From Patescibacteria group bacterium (lineage in GTDB: Bacteria; Patescibacteriota; Patescibacteriia; WFTA01; S139-112), in contig WFTA01000083.1 in assembly GCA_015485715.1 (NCBI GenBank), forward strand, positions 1 to 12,211: a stretch of DNA of 12,211 nt, written 5' to 3'. A program made the translations under genes and the position numbers. Under the pieces are notes generated by a model, which ran no database searches, had not been told where the DNA came from, and was given only the letters and a program-made list of their open reading frames with translations. Shown one piece after another: positions 1 to 8,556 of the stretch; position 1 is the stretch's first letter; each line of letters starts with the position of its first letter.

Positions 1-3000
1 GTTTATAGTATTGTAATATACTTTATAGCCATCCTCATTATTGGCATTATCTGTCCAGTTTATAGTCATACTTGATTCAGTGATGTTGGTAAATCCAGTA
101 ATGGTAGGTGCTTGAGGTGGGGAGGGAGGAGGAGCGTTTCCTTGTTGGTATAAAATAACTCTTAATGTCTCAATATAAGACACCTCCAAGGTATTAGAAT
201 AAGTATCATATCCGGACTTGGTGACAGTTATATCATATGTCCCCTGAGCCAAAGGAGAGAAAAAAGCCTGACCATGTGAAGGTGTTGTAATGGTCTTATC
301 ATAACTTAAAGAAGATGAATGCAGTCTAACATCTGCATCCTGTATAGGATTACCGTCAGGATCAACTACAATAACCCTTAAAGTATGCAACTGATCTCCT
401 ACAACATAGATATTTACCTGCTTATTTGTGTTTGGCAAAAGGTTAACAGGATCAGGAGGATCTATAGCAGATATATCATAACCTGTAGAGGTGGGGACAA
501 AAAAATTGTAAGAATCCCACTCAAGCGAGGGAATTGATATCTTACCTGTTGAGTCAGTTATTAAATTTTGATCATATTTATAAACTGGTGATCCGTCTGA
601 TGCATATCCCTTAACTTTACTTCCATACATTCTAAAGGAAAGATTGGGCAGGGGTTGTGATTCTTCATAGATCTCTTCCAAATCTCCTGATACAGTCGGC
701 TCTGGGGTAATATACATTCTTGCCAAAACATCATCAAAAGATGCAGAGGTAGAATTAGTATAGAGTCCAAACTGGCCGCTATTTACAGTAATTGGAAGTA
801 TATCCTCAAATATAAGAGATTTATCAGTGTATATATGAACTGATGTGGAATCCAGAATGGCAGTAAGCAGAATTTCTTTATTTAAAGATATATTCGATAA
901 TGCAGGGGTGAAATTAGTATCAACTCCTGCAATCCTTAAAGTTAATACTGCAGGAGAAAGCGCTGATGTTCCATACATACCTATATTATGATAGTAAAAA
1001 TATGCTGGCGAAGAGTTAACAGTATATAGAAGATGAAGCGATCCGGGCAGATTATGGGAACGCAATGAAGTGATAAATTTAACCTCGGAAACATCTTCGT
1101 AAACCTTTACAGGCGGCAGCCAGTTACCTGATGTATATCTTCGCAAATATAAATCATTAGTATTTTGAGGAGTATAAAAAACAAATATATCAGTCCCTGA
1201 CAGAGCAGCAACAGCAGAAGATGAAATGTTGTAATTAACATCATCGTTTACAACAACCTCGTCATACCAACTTGATCCGTCATACCAAGCCCTGTGCAGT
1301 CTCCCACTATCTCCATTGTGTCTGTAAAATATATGAACATTTTGACTGGAACCGCTCCCTGTTGTAATGACCGAAAATGCTTCATTTTGATAAGTACTGG
1401 TGGTTATCTGAACAGCAGAAAGCCAATTAACTCCATTAAAAGAACGCCAGCTTATATTTCTTGCCCCGTTTAAAACAACAGTTATCTGATTATTGTAAAT
1501 TATTAAGTCTCCTCTAAGAGAATTAAGCTCCTGATCTGACGAAAATGCAGTATTAAAAGAAGAGATCCAAGATTCAGTCGACCAATTTGCACCATTATCC
1601 ATTGATATCTTCGCGGCTATCTCGTTTTTATTATCTGCTTGATAACGTGCATATGTTACAGCCATAATATTACCCAGCCTGATAACAGAAGGATTATAAG
1701 GACGAGTAGTATAATTGTATGCTGCTATTACCTCAGGAGTTCCTGCTGTCCAGATACGCTGTGAACTGTTATATGAAAAACGGATTAGCCTTACCTGATA
1801 GTCATCAGTAGTTGAAACATATCTTGTATATACAAACAATACTTCATTGGTAGACGGATCAAGCCAGGCGCTATGGCCAAGCAAACCATTACTATCGCCT
1901 ACATTCATCTCCCAAACTTTATTCCAAGTATAGCCATTATCGGCTGAAACATACAGCCTGTAAAATGCATCTGTTGTTGACGCTGTAAAGACACCTAAAG
2001 TTCCGTCTGTCGACTGAATAAAGGACCTGTATCCAAACACATTAAAAGTAGAATCAGACTGAGCAATTTGTTTTGGAAAATCAGCGCCCCTGCCAACTGC
2101 AAAGTTGCCGCCATCCTGTCTTCTGCCAATTAATCCAACATTGACTACACCTGATATAGGTGTAATTTTTGCTCTAACCAAATAATCACTCATAGCGGAC
2201 CCTGCCCACGCCTGTGATTCTCCTGCTGATGAACTTTGGACATACTTACCCCCTGATACACTCCATGTATTTGTGCTTGTAGCCCAAGTAGAATAGGTAT
2301 AATCAGGATCTGAAAAATCATCCCAGAAAGCATAAACCTGTCTCCTGTCAGCTAGAGGAGCCGGAGGAGATGTATTTTTGTAATACAAAAAATAGTTATT
2401 ATCAGAACCTCCTGCAGGAATAGAATCTTGGAGCTTAAACCATATTTGAGTGGGATTATTTGGGTCATTCCATGCAGTCTCTGCTACTCTGTCAATCTCC
2501 TGCCAGTTTGTACCGTCGTACCACAAAAGCCTGACATCATCACCTGATGCCAGAGAATCTCCTTGGGATACCTCCTGATAATGATTAAAATCAAATCTCA
2601 CTGAATACCCTGCAGGAATGCTTTTAGAAGTATTATTGTTTACAACAGTAAGTCTCCTTCTGATACCATAATTTGTATCCCACCAGCTTGGTGTATACTC
2701 CCTGATGGTAAGAGAATAAACATCCATTGAACTTAAAAGATCTATTACAAAAGTGGCATCTGTAACTGAACCTTCAGCAACAGTTAATCTGGGTCTGGCA
2801 GAAGTAGGCATATCAGGAATAACAGGATCATATGTCTGATCTATAGAATATCCGCTCTTTGATACAACTACTTTATATCCCTCCACAGAAGCAGGTGCTC
2901 CCGGCAATATCACCATACCATTATTATTTGTCTTAAGACTTACATTTACAGCGGGAGATACAGAAGAATTTTCTATTTGAACATCTGCCTGCCCTAATAC

Positions 3001-3516
3001 TGCTCCTGATGCATTTGTAGCTTTTATTCTTAAAGTTCCTCCTCCTGTTGTAGTCTCCATCCCTTTAGGTACTATATTTGTAACATAGACGACAGGCTTT
3101 GATCCAAGCCTGCTGTTCCATGATACAGATATTCTTACCTGCTTATAATCTGTAGGAAGTAAATCTTCCGGATTACCACCCAATGTCCCATCATAGGGAT
3201 CATCTATATATATTATAGCTGTATTTACATTATACGAAATTCCATTTCTGACCACTGTTTCATTCTGAGGAAGTGTACCAGACGGAATACCGCCTTGGGT
3301 CCCAACATCATCATAGGGCATATTTTTTACTGTCTCCATTTTTTCAATGGCAATGCTTTGGGCACCAAGTCTTGCCTTATTCTCCCATAAAACTCTTAAA
3401 GTTAAATCAAAAAGAGCAAATAAAGAAAGGGCAACAGCCGCCAATATGCCTATACCGAGTATGGTTTCAATATAAGAAAATCCTGAGTTATTATCCTTAT
3501 TAATACAAAAAATCAT
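1..3516 (-). CDS. Giant prepilin-leader surface protein with DUF2341-like, Asp-box propeller and FN3 modules (3' end outside window)
   Basis: I translated one uninterrupted frame of 1172 codons from the ATG at 3516 to the window edge; there is no stop in the window, so the C-terminus is missing. Residues 1-12 form a short charged leader ending in Gly12. FSYIE follows (Phe13 = +1, Glu17 = +5) and then a hydrophobic helix to about residue 40, the type III signal processed by prepilin peptidase. Next come a carboxypeptidase-regulatory-like beta domain (about 160-235), a DUF2341-like module (about 279-385), a ConA-lectin-like start (about 396-475), and a region with two canonical Asp boxes, SADNGYTW (524-531) and SMDNGANW (638-645), suggesting a sialidase-type beta-propeller to about 845. 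A second lectin-like stretch (851-935), two more regulatory-like domains (about 955-1035 and 1044-1122), a Pro-rich linker and the start of an FN3 domain (from 1137) follow. It starts 13 nt after the upstream stop and has no clear Shine-Dalgarno. Likely a surface or pilus-tip adhesin; sialidase activity cannot be claimed, since Asp boxes are structural. Confidence 0.9.
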   Translation of the reverse strand, partial: MIFCINKDNNSGFSYIETILGIGILAAVALSLFALFDLTLRVLWENKARLGAQSIAIEKMETVKNMPYDDVGTQGGIPSGTLPQNETVVRNGISYNVNTAIIYIDDPYDGTLGGNPEDLLPTDYKQVRISVSWNSRLGSKPVVYVTNIVPKGMETTTGGGTLRIKATNASGAVLGQADVQIENSSVSPAVNVSLKTNNNGMVILPGAPASVEGYKVVVSKSGYSIDQTYDPVIPDMPTSARPRLTVAEGSVTDATFVIDLLSSMDVYSLTIREYTPSWWDTNYGIRRRLTVVNNNTSKSIPAGYSVRFDFNHYQEVSQGDSLASGDDVRLLWYDGTNWQEIDRVAETAWNDPNNPTQIWFKLQDSIPAGGSDNNYFLYYKNTSPPAPLADRRQVYAFWDDFSDPDYTYSTWATSTNTWSVSGGKYVQSSSAGESQAWAGSAMSDYLVRAKITPISGVVNVGLIGRRQDGGNFAVGRGADFPKQIAQSDSTFNVFGYRSFIQSTDGTLGVFTASTTDAFYRLYVSADNGYTWNKVWEMNVGDSNGLLGHSAWLDPSTNEVLFVYTRYVSTTDDYQVRLIRFSYNSSQRIWTAGTPEVIAAYNYTTRPYNPSVIRLGNIMAVTYARYQADNKNEIAAKISMDNGANWSTESWISSFNTAFSSDQELNSLRGDLIIYNNQITVVLNGARNISWRSFNGVNWLSAVQITTSTYQNEAFSVITTGSGSSQNVHIFYRHNGDSGRLHRAWYDGSSWYDEVVVNDDVNYNISSSAVAALSGTDIFVFYTPQNTNDLYLRRYTSGNWLPPVKVYEDVSEVKFITSLRSHNLPGSLHLLYTVNSSPAYFYYHNIGMYGTSALSPAVLTLRIAGVDTNFTPALSNISLNKEILLTAILDSTSVHIYTDKSLIFEDILPITVNSGQFGLYTNSTSASFDDVLARMYITPEPTVSGDLEEIYEESQPLPNLSFRMYGSKVKGYASDGSPVYKYDQNLITDSTGKISIPSLEWDSYNFFVPTSTGYDISAIDPPDPVNLLPNTNKQVNIYVVGDQLHTLRVIVVDPDGNPIQDADVRLHSSSLSYDKTITTPSHGQAFFSPLAQGTYDITVTKSGYDTYSNTLEVSYIETLRVILYQQGNAPPPSPPQAPTITGFTNITESSMTINWTDNANNEDGYKVYYNTIN

Positions 3517-3529
3517 ATCAGTTGATAAA

Positions 3530-4906
3530 TTAATATTTATTACCTGCTCCCCGCAGAATATTCATGTTTCCAGCCGGCAGACTATTACTGCTTCTATCAG
3601 GAATCCCTGAACCCCCATTGTATATTCCTCTGTTTAAAACAGGAAGATTTACAGGCGGATCCAATACTTTGAATTCAGTCTTCTTAACAAAAGGTACTTT
3701 AACGTCATCACCCGGAAAATGCCAGATCGTAGCTATTTCTTCTGTGTTTAAAACAAATCTTGTTCTACCTGTAATACCTAGCTGCCTTATCTTATATGCA
3801 GATAACAATTTGTTCTGAACACTGATAAAATTTTTACCAGCTCTGATCCCGCTTCTAACAACTGATGCTCTTGAACTGGGCACCAAAGAATTCATATCTG
3901 GCGATGAAAATTGCTTCATGGCACCTATAACACCAGCAATGCCGCGGGCTTTACTAAAACACTCATCGCGAGCAATATAGATATATCTTATTGTTGTAAG
4001 AAATCCTGTTTTTGAGGCTTTATTTTGGACTGCTTCAATTACACTTTTTTCTCCCGGTGTCAAATACTGTATATAAGATGGCAAATTTTGACCCTCAGAT
4101 GCCTGATAAAAATCTGAATTTGATATACTGGATGCCTCCTGATACTTGTTCCTAAAAGAAAAAAGGGATCCAATGCCTTTTTTCTTTCTTACAGCTCCCT
4201 CTACTTTAGATAGTATTTTGGCTTCCATTTGTACCTCATTCTGCCAATTGTCATCTATAGGACTGACAATAATCTGAAACCAAATCTGTTCACCTTTCTT
4301 TATTTTGGAAAAAATCTCCAAAATTCCAGCTAAAGGATCAGAAAATTCCCTTGCTCCTTTATGTTCGAATTTAGTATAAGTCTTCAGAGGATAAGCAAAA
4401 TTTTTCGCAAGCTCAAACTCGCATCCCCACATACTCCACCCTTTTACCGGTAATTTATCCGGAGAATATTGCGTATAGTCTTCTACTTCAATTATCTCGG
4501 TGTCCGGATATTGGGAATAAATAGCTGATTCCACCAAATCTCTGTATTCTGCTGGGGTATATATCAAAAACTGAATATATCCACCCAAAGATACTATTTC
4601 AAAAGAATAAGGGAGTTGTCTTCTTCCGTACCATAATATGTCTCTCCAGTCAACTGGAGTATATGAACCCCACAAAGTCGCCAGTATCTGCTCTACAGCC
4701 TGAGGGGTTCGAGTATTATCCCGTGGAATATCAACTGCCAATAGAACAAATTTCTGCTTTCTGAGCCACATTTTATATCTTTTCTCAATCCAGTATTTTT
4801 TTATGATATATTTTACAAGTCTAAGGATAATGAATAAAAAAACAGCAACAATAACCACTGTCATCACTACTATACCTGTACTTTGTTGAAATAAAAAATT
4901 TTCCAT
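3530..4906 (-). CDS. One-pass membrane protein resembling the non-ATPase front half of CPR VirB4/TraG-like conjugation proteins
   Basis: A 458-residue protein. Residues 12-34 form a single hydrophobic helix followed by a basic stretch (KKYWIEKRYKMWLRK), so the remainder probably lies in the cytoplasm. The body begins FVLLAVDIPRDN (53-64) and includes a segment around 120-142 (YRDLVESAIYSQYPDTEI). Near the end it has FVLNTEEIATIWHFPG (384-399) and DPPVNLP (416-422). From memory this pattern is typical of CPR proteins labelled DUF8128, which usually lead directly into a VirB4/TraG-type ATPase; I could not check this. Here no Walker A or B motif follows: the protein ends in a Gly/Ser/Asn-rich tail about 36 residues later. 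A ribosome binding site (AGAGGTGG) precedes the ATG. Its position immediately before the prepilin-led giant protein suggests a shared envelope or secretion role, which is inference. Confidence 0.75.
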   Translation of the reverse strand: MENFLFQQSTGIVVMTVVIVAVFLFIILRLVKYIIKKYWIEKRYKMWLRKQKFVLLAVDIPRDNTRTPQAVEQILATLWGSYTPVDWRDILWYGRRQLPYSFEIVSLGGYIQFLIYTPAEYRDLVESAIYSQYPDTEIIEVEDYTQYSPDKLPVKGWSMWGCEFELAKNFAYPLKTYTKFEHKGAREFSDPLAGILEIFSKIKKGEQIWFQIIVSPIDDNWQNEVQMEAKILSKVEGAVRKKKGIGSLFSFRNKYQEASSISNSDFYQASEGQNLPSYIQYLTPGEKSVIEAVQNKASKTGFLTTIRYIYIARDECFSKARGIAGVIGAMKQFSSPDMNSLVPSSRASVVRSGIRAGKNFISVQNKLLSAYKIRQLGITGRTRFVLNTEEIATIWHFPGDDVKVPFVKKTEFKVLDPPVNLPVLNRGIYNGGSGIPDRSSNSLPAGNMNILRGAGNKY

Positions 4907-4941
4907 ATATCCCCACCTCTCAACAGATAAAATTTACTAAT

Positions 4942-4970
4942 ATTATACCAAATTACTGATTTAAAGTATA
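4942..4970 (-). promoter_or_regulatory. Possible extended -10 promoter for the 458-aa membrane protein gene
   Basis: In the 46-nt gap between the regulator gene and the next gene, the minus strand reads TGG-TATAAT (4950 to 4942), a perfect -10 with the extended TGN element. The -35 position 17 nt upstream (TATACT, 4970-4965) is poor. The predicted start near 4935 would leave a leader of about 28 nt containing the AGAGGTGG ribosome binding site. This would allow the downstream pair to be expressed without the leaderless first gene. Confidence 0.45.
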
Positions 4971-6200
4971 ATATCCTCTATTTACTCTTTTAAACTTATT
5001 TTTATTTGATAAGGCAAGTATAATTGTCTCTCTCTTCACTATTCTTCTCTTCATAACAGCGTCTACAATCTCCTCTTTAGTCATAGGCCTTGCTGCCTTT
5101 TCGAGAATATCTGCTATTACATCAGATACAGTACCTTCTTTATATCCCCACTCCTTTAATGCATATATACCTCTGCCTATAAGCACGAATCTGTCGTCCA
5201 TAATAAGCTCATTATGTACAGTAGGTATGTGAGCTTTCTTTTTGGAAAATTTAAATTTCTGAATAAGCTCGCCAATCTCCTTAAAGTGCAAAGGCTTTTT
5301 GTAATAATCCAAAACCAAATAAGCTCTATCAGCTATTCTGGTGGGGTTAATAAGCGGCGAATCAGTCATACCCCACATGCCAAACTGATTTGAAGAAACC
5401 CTGTCAGATACACTTAAATAAGATCTAACTACTTCCTTCCAATCAATCTTACTGATGTCTATAAAATTCAACATTGAGGAAACTCTTTCCTGCCATTTAA
5501 TAAACTCAGGATAATGCGAGAGTTTTTCATATAAAACATTTATGTTGATTGGTTTTGTCTCTTGAGACAGAATACGCACTGCTATTTCTTCCACATCTTT
5601 TTGGCAATCCTTTACACTATCATACATAATCCAGCTATGGATCTTATATCCTGACGGACGGGAAAAGCTTGATATGTGATCAAGAAAGAAAAAGAGATAA
5701 TTTAAAAAATACTTATCAAATGTTTCCGAATCACCTTCTATAAAATCCTCAAGCAAACACTCAAGGCAGACAATGCCTCCTCTTTTTTCTAAAATATCCC
5801 TTATATGTGTATCAATTTTATATATAGAAGAATTATGATTTGCTTCTTCTGATAACTTCTTAAGTGCAATTTTGACTATCTGTCTCACCCGTTCCCGGGT
5901 TATATTAAAAATCTTCCCTACTTCTTCAAGTGTTTTCCTGTCTCTACCAAGACCAAATCTTATTTTTAAAATACTTAATTCCCTGTCAGATAGATTTTCA
6001 ATCAAAAAGTCATCTATATTAGATGTTAATTCTACAGGAGTGATTTTAGTCCTTTCTGTATGCAGTACTCTATTTAATATAGAAGAAGAAACTTCTTCAG
6101 AGATACTAAAAAAATTTTCTCTATTATTATTTTCTTCATTATTTAAACTGCTTTGATCATCTGAAGTAGTATAACTGGTTTTTTGGTTGTCGTTTTCCAT
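4953..6200 (-). CDS. Sigma-70 region 4 / HARE-HTH fusion regulator
   Basis: A 415-residue protein. After an acidic, Asn-rich, probably disordered N-terminus (1-35), residues 62-120 match sigma-70 region 4: LSDRELSILKIRFGLG (70-85), then TLEEVGKIFNITRERVRQI (90-108), the helix-turn-helix that in real sigma factors reads the -35 box. There is no region 2 or 3, so it cannot melt a -10 element as a normal sigma factor does. The middle (about 125-280) is helical and unassigned, with a possible winged-helix-like segment at 203-262. Residues 287-350 resemble a HARE-HTH domain (ADRAYLVLDYYKKPLHFKEI, ending RFVLIGRGIYAL), the fold found in the RNA polymerase delta subunit. A second winged-helix-like unit fills 355-415 and ends in RGYYTLNQ. 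Probably a DNA- or polymerase-binding transcription regulator; its targets are unknown. It heads the unit containing the two envelope genes. Confidence 0.85.
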   Translation of the reverse strand: MENDNQKTSYTTSDDQSSLNNEENNNRENFFSISEEVSSSILNRVLHTERTKITPVELTSNIDDFLIENLSDRELSILKIRFGLGRDRKTLEEVGKIFNITRERVRQIVKIALKKLSEEANHNSSIYKIDTHIRDILEKRGGIVCLECLLEDFIEGDSETFDKYFLNYLFFFLDHISSFSRPSGYKIHSWIMYDSVKDCQKDVEEIAVRILSQETKPININVLYEKLSHYPEFIKWQERVSSMLNFIDISKIDWKEVVRSYLSVSDRVSSNQFGMWGMTDSPLINPTRIADRAYLVLDYYKKPLHFKEIGELIQKFKFSKKKAHIPTVHNELIMDDRFVLIGRGIYALKEWGYKEGTVSDVIADILEKAARPMTKEEIVDAVMKRRIVKRETIILALSNKNKFKRVNRGYYTLNQ

Positions 6201-6208
6201 ACGGCTAT

Positions 6209-6237
6209 ATTATATAATATTTTACCTAAATTGTCAA
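6209..6237 (-). promoter_or_regulatory. Perfect-consensus promoter giving a near-leaderless mRNA
   Basis: On the minus strand TTGACA (6237-6232), a 17-nt spacer and TATAAT (6214-6209) match the housekeeping sigma consensus at all twelve positions. The -10 box ends only 8 nt before the ATG at 6200, so initiation should fall at about 6202-6200, leaving 0-2 nt of leader. There is no Shine-Dalgarno in this gap, which agrees with leaderless translation. Confidence 0.85.
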
Positions 6238-6532
6238 CTATCAAGCCGCACATTCTAACCTGAAGTGCATAAAAAATATAAACAAGGCAAATTAAAACAA
6301 AAAACAGAGTTTAAATTGTGCATCAATGACTGAAATATAATGTATAGAAGGGATATTAAACTATCACAATTAGCTTTAACTTCCATTAAAAAATATCTTA
6401 ATTCAAGACTAAAAAGGCTTAAATATTTTACTCCTTAGTAAGTTTTTCACAGTCAAAACACAATTAAAAATATACACTTGGATTGGGGTTTGTGCAAAAA
6501 ATATATAGTTGGGCCTAAAGCAACAAAATCAA
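6238..6532. other. AT-rich intergenic stretch with no recognised gene
   Basis: About 295 bases between the promoter of the regulator gene and the groEL terminator. I see no RNA gene, no credible coding frame and no repeat. A TATAAT lies on the plus strand at 6336-6341, but no -35 sits at a usable distance. An AAGGAG-like run on the minus strand near 6430 is not followed by a start codon. Confidence 0.5.
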
Positions 6533-6559
6533 AAGATCCTGCCTGAAAGGCAGGATCTT
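6533..6559 (-). terminator. Rho-independent terminator of the groES-groEL operon
   Basis: A perfect 12-bp inverted repeat (AAGATCCTGCCT / AGGCAGGATCTT) with a 3-nt loop lies 21 nt after the groEL stop. On the minus strand the stem runs into TTTTGATTTTG, an interrupted but usable T tract. Confidence 0.9.
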
Positions 6560-6580
6560 GAAATGCTGTCAATCTTCAAA

Positions 6581-8203
6581 TTAATACATATCCTCCATAT
6601 TCGGTGCATTATTATCATTCTTCTCCTTTTCTTCAGGAATCTCAGCTACCACAGCTTCTGTAGTAAGCATCAAAGCTGCAACAGAAGCAGCATTCTGAAT
6701 GGCAAGTCTGGTTACCTTGGTAGGATCTATAACACCAGCTTTAATCAGATCCTCATATTTATTCTCAGCAGCATTATATCCCATATTACCATCCTGCTTC
6801 TTAACCTCTTCCACAACCACTGATCCATCTTTACCTGCATTGAGAGCTATTTGCCTGAGCGGCTCTTCTACTGCTCTCCTAACTATTGCTGCTCCAATTT
6901 CTTCCTCACCTGAAAGGTCAAGGCTATCCAGTGCTTTGACAGCACGAATTAATGCCACACCACCTCCGGGAACATAGCCCTCCTCTACAGCGGCTTTGGT
7001 TGCGGAAAGTGCGTCTTCAATCCTGTATTTTTTCTCTTTCATTTCTGTTTCAGTTGCAGCTCCCACTCTAAGTACAGCTACACCTCCTGTAAGTTTAGCA
7101 AGTCTCTCCTGCAACTTTTCTTTATCAAAATCAGAATCTGACATTTCTATCTCTTTTTTGATCTGTTCAATACGAGCATCTATCTCACTCTTCTCACCTT
7201 TGCCCCCTACAATGGTAGTATTGTCTTTAGTTGCTATTACTTTGTCTGCCTGACCAAGATCATCAAGCTCAACATTCTCCAGCTTCATGCCAAGCTCTTC
7301 TGAAATAACTTTGCCGCCTGTAAGTATTGCTATATCTTTAAGCATTTCTTTTCTTCTATCACCAAATCCCGGAGCCTTCACAGCTAATGTATTAAATGTA
7401 CCTCTGAGTTTGTTAACTACCAAAGTAGCAAGTGCTTCTCCTTCTACTTCCTCAGCTATTATAACCAGCTCTTTTTTACCGCTTTGAGCAAGTTTTTCAA
7501 GTAATGGTAAAATATCCTGTATAGATGAAATCTTCTGCTCTGTAATTAAAATATATGGATTTTCATACACAGCTTCCATTCTTTGACTGTCTGTAACCAT
7601 ATAGGGTGATACGTATCCCTTATCGAACTGAAGACCTTCTACTATCTCATACTTAAGTCCCAGCTCCTGAGATTCTTCTACAGTAATAATTCCGTCCTTT
7701 CCAGTCTTGTCCATAACCTCTGCAATGAGCTTACCTATATCTTTATCATTTGCAGAAATAGATGCAACCTGCTCAATCTCTTCCTTTCCAGAAACAGGGT
7801 TGGAAATCTTTTTAAGCTCTTCAACAATCACATCAACTGCCTTCTCTATTCCCTTCTTAACTGCCATAGGATTGGCACCTGCTGAGATTACTTTTAACCC
7901 TTCATTGATCATACTCTGAGCTAATACAGTAGCAGTTGTTGTTCCGTCACCTGCAACATCATTGGTTTTGCTTGCAACTTCTTTGACAAGCTCTGCTCCC
8001 ATATTTTCAAATTTATCAGGAAGCTCGATTTCTTTAGCAACTGTCACACCATCTTTGGTAATAGTAGGCGACCCAAAACTCTTCTCAATCACTACATCCC
8101 TGCCTTGAGGGCCCAAAGTAACTTTAACAGCATTGGCAAGCTTATTTACCCCTCTTTTTAATGCTTGCCTTGCCTGCTCATCGTATTTAACCTGCTTTGC
8201 CAT
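6581..8203 (-). CDS. groL: Chaperonin GroEL (60 kDa)
   Basis: A 540-residue group I chaperonin, full length. Fourteen subunits form the double-ring folding chamber that uses ATP and the GroES lid to refold cytoplasmic proteins. The N-terminus (MAKQVKYDEQAR), the ATP-site motifs around Asp51 (TKDGVTV) and GDGTT (85-89), Asp397 in RIEDAL (the ATP-hydrolysis aspartate, Asp398 in E. coli) and VPGGGVAL (411-418) are all present. The last residues are acidic and Asn-rich, ending MEDMY, and lack the Gly-Gly-Met tail repeats of E. coli GroEL. The ATG is preceded by GGAGGAG at 8 nt, a strong ribosome binding site. It is second in the groES-groEL operon, 47 nt after groES, and is followed by a strong terminator. 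Confidence 0.98.
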   Translation of the reverse strand: MAKQVKYDEQARQALKRGVNKLANAVKVTLGPQGRDVVIEKSFGSPTITKDGVTVAKEIELPDKFENMGAELVKEVASKTNDVAGDGTTTATVLAQSMINEGLKVISAGANPMAVKKGIEKAVDVIVEELKKISNPVSGKEEIEQVASISANDKDIGKLIAEVMDKTGKDGIITVEESQELGLKYEIVEGLQFDKGYVSPYMVTDSQRMEAVYENPYILITEQKISSIQDILPLLEKLAQSGKKELVIIAEEVEGEALATLVVNKLRGTFNTLAVKAPGFGDRRKEMLKDIAILTGGKVISEELGMKLENVELDDLGQADKVIATKDNTTIVGGKGEKSEIDARIEQIKKEIEMSDSDFDKEKLQERLAKLTGGVAVLRVGAATETEMKEKKYRIEDALSATKAAVEEGYVPGGGVALIRAVKALDSLDLSGEEEIGAAIVRRAVEEPLRQIALNAGKDGSVVVEEVKKQDGNMGYNAAENKYEDLIKAGVIDPTKVTRLAIQNAASVAALMLTTEAVVAEIPEEKEKNDNNAPNMEDMY

Positions 8204-8218
8204 ACATTAAACTCCTCC

Positions 8219-8238
8219 AAGCAGACATTTGTCTGCCT
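8219..8238 (-). promoter_or_regulatory. Intercistronic hairpin before the groEL ribosome binding site
   Basis: AAGCAGAC (8219-8226) and GTCTGCCT (8231-8238) form an 8-bp stem with one G-U pair in the minus-strand RNA, around a 4-nt loop. It ends within 1-2 nt of the groEL Shine-Dalgarno GGAGGAG. It may protect a processed groEL mRNA or tune translation; this role is inferred. Confidence 0.6.
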
Positions 8239-8250
8239 GAAGCTTAATTA

Positions 8251-8544
8251 CTATTTTTCTACAACTGCTAAAACATCTGATTCTGATAAAACAAGGTATT
8301 CTTCATCATCGACCTTTATCTCATCAGGTGAATACTTTTTAAAAATAACTACATCTCCCACTTTAACTGACATAGGAGCTCTCTGACCATTATCTAATAG
8401 CTTTCCGGGTCCTACAGCTACCACCTCTCCCTTCTCAGGCCGTTCTTTGTCGGCTGTATCAGGTAGTACAATTCCAGCTTTGGTAGCTGTATCGTCCTGA
8501 ATAGCCTTTACTATAATATTATTACCCAGAGGCTTGAGATTCAT
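8251..8544 (-). CDS. groES: Co-chaperonin GroES (10 kDa)
   Basis: A 97-residue protein, the same length as E. coli GroES, that caps the GroEL ring. It begins MNLKPLGNNIIVKAI and includes the mobile-loop segment around GIVLPDTA (24-31) that contacts GroEL, the VVAVGPG turn (41-47) and the GDVVIFKKY strand (63-71). I chose the ATG at 8544. A longer frame from a GTG at 8604 would add 20 residues not typical of the family, would start inside the leader hairpin region and would lie only 5 nt from the CIRCE operator. The ribosome binding site GAGGAG sits just 1 nt from this ATG, closer than usual. First gene of the operon. Confidence 0.96.
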   Translation of the reverse strand: MNLKPLGNNIIVKAIQDDTATKAGIVLPDTADKERPEKGEVVAVGPGKLLDNGQRAPMSVKVGDVVIFKKYSPDEIKVDDEEYLVLSESDVLAVVEK

Positions 8545-8556
8545 ACTCCTCTTTTT

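Noticed and set aside
561..770. Minus-strand 69-codon frame
   Set aside because: It lies out of frame inside the continuous 1172-codon surface protein gene.
6509..8386. Several plus-strand frames opposite groEL and groES
   Set aside because: Antisense shadows of strongly conserved chaperonin genes, with Ser/Leu-rich translations lacking any domain.
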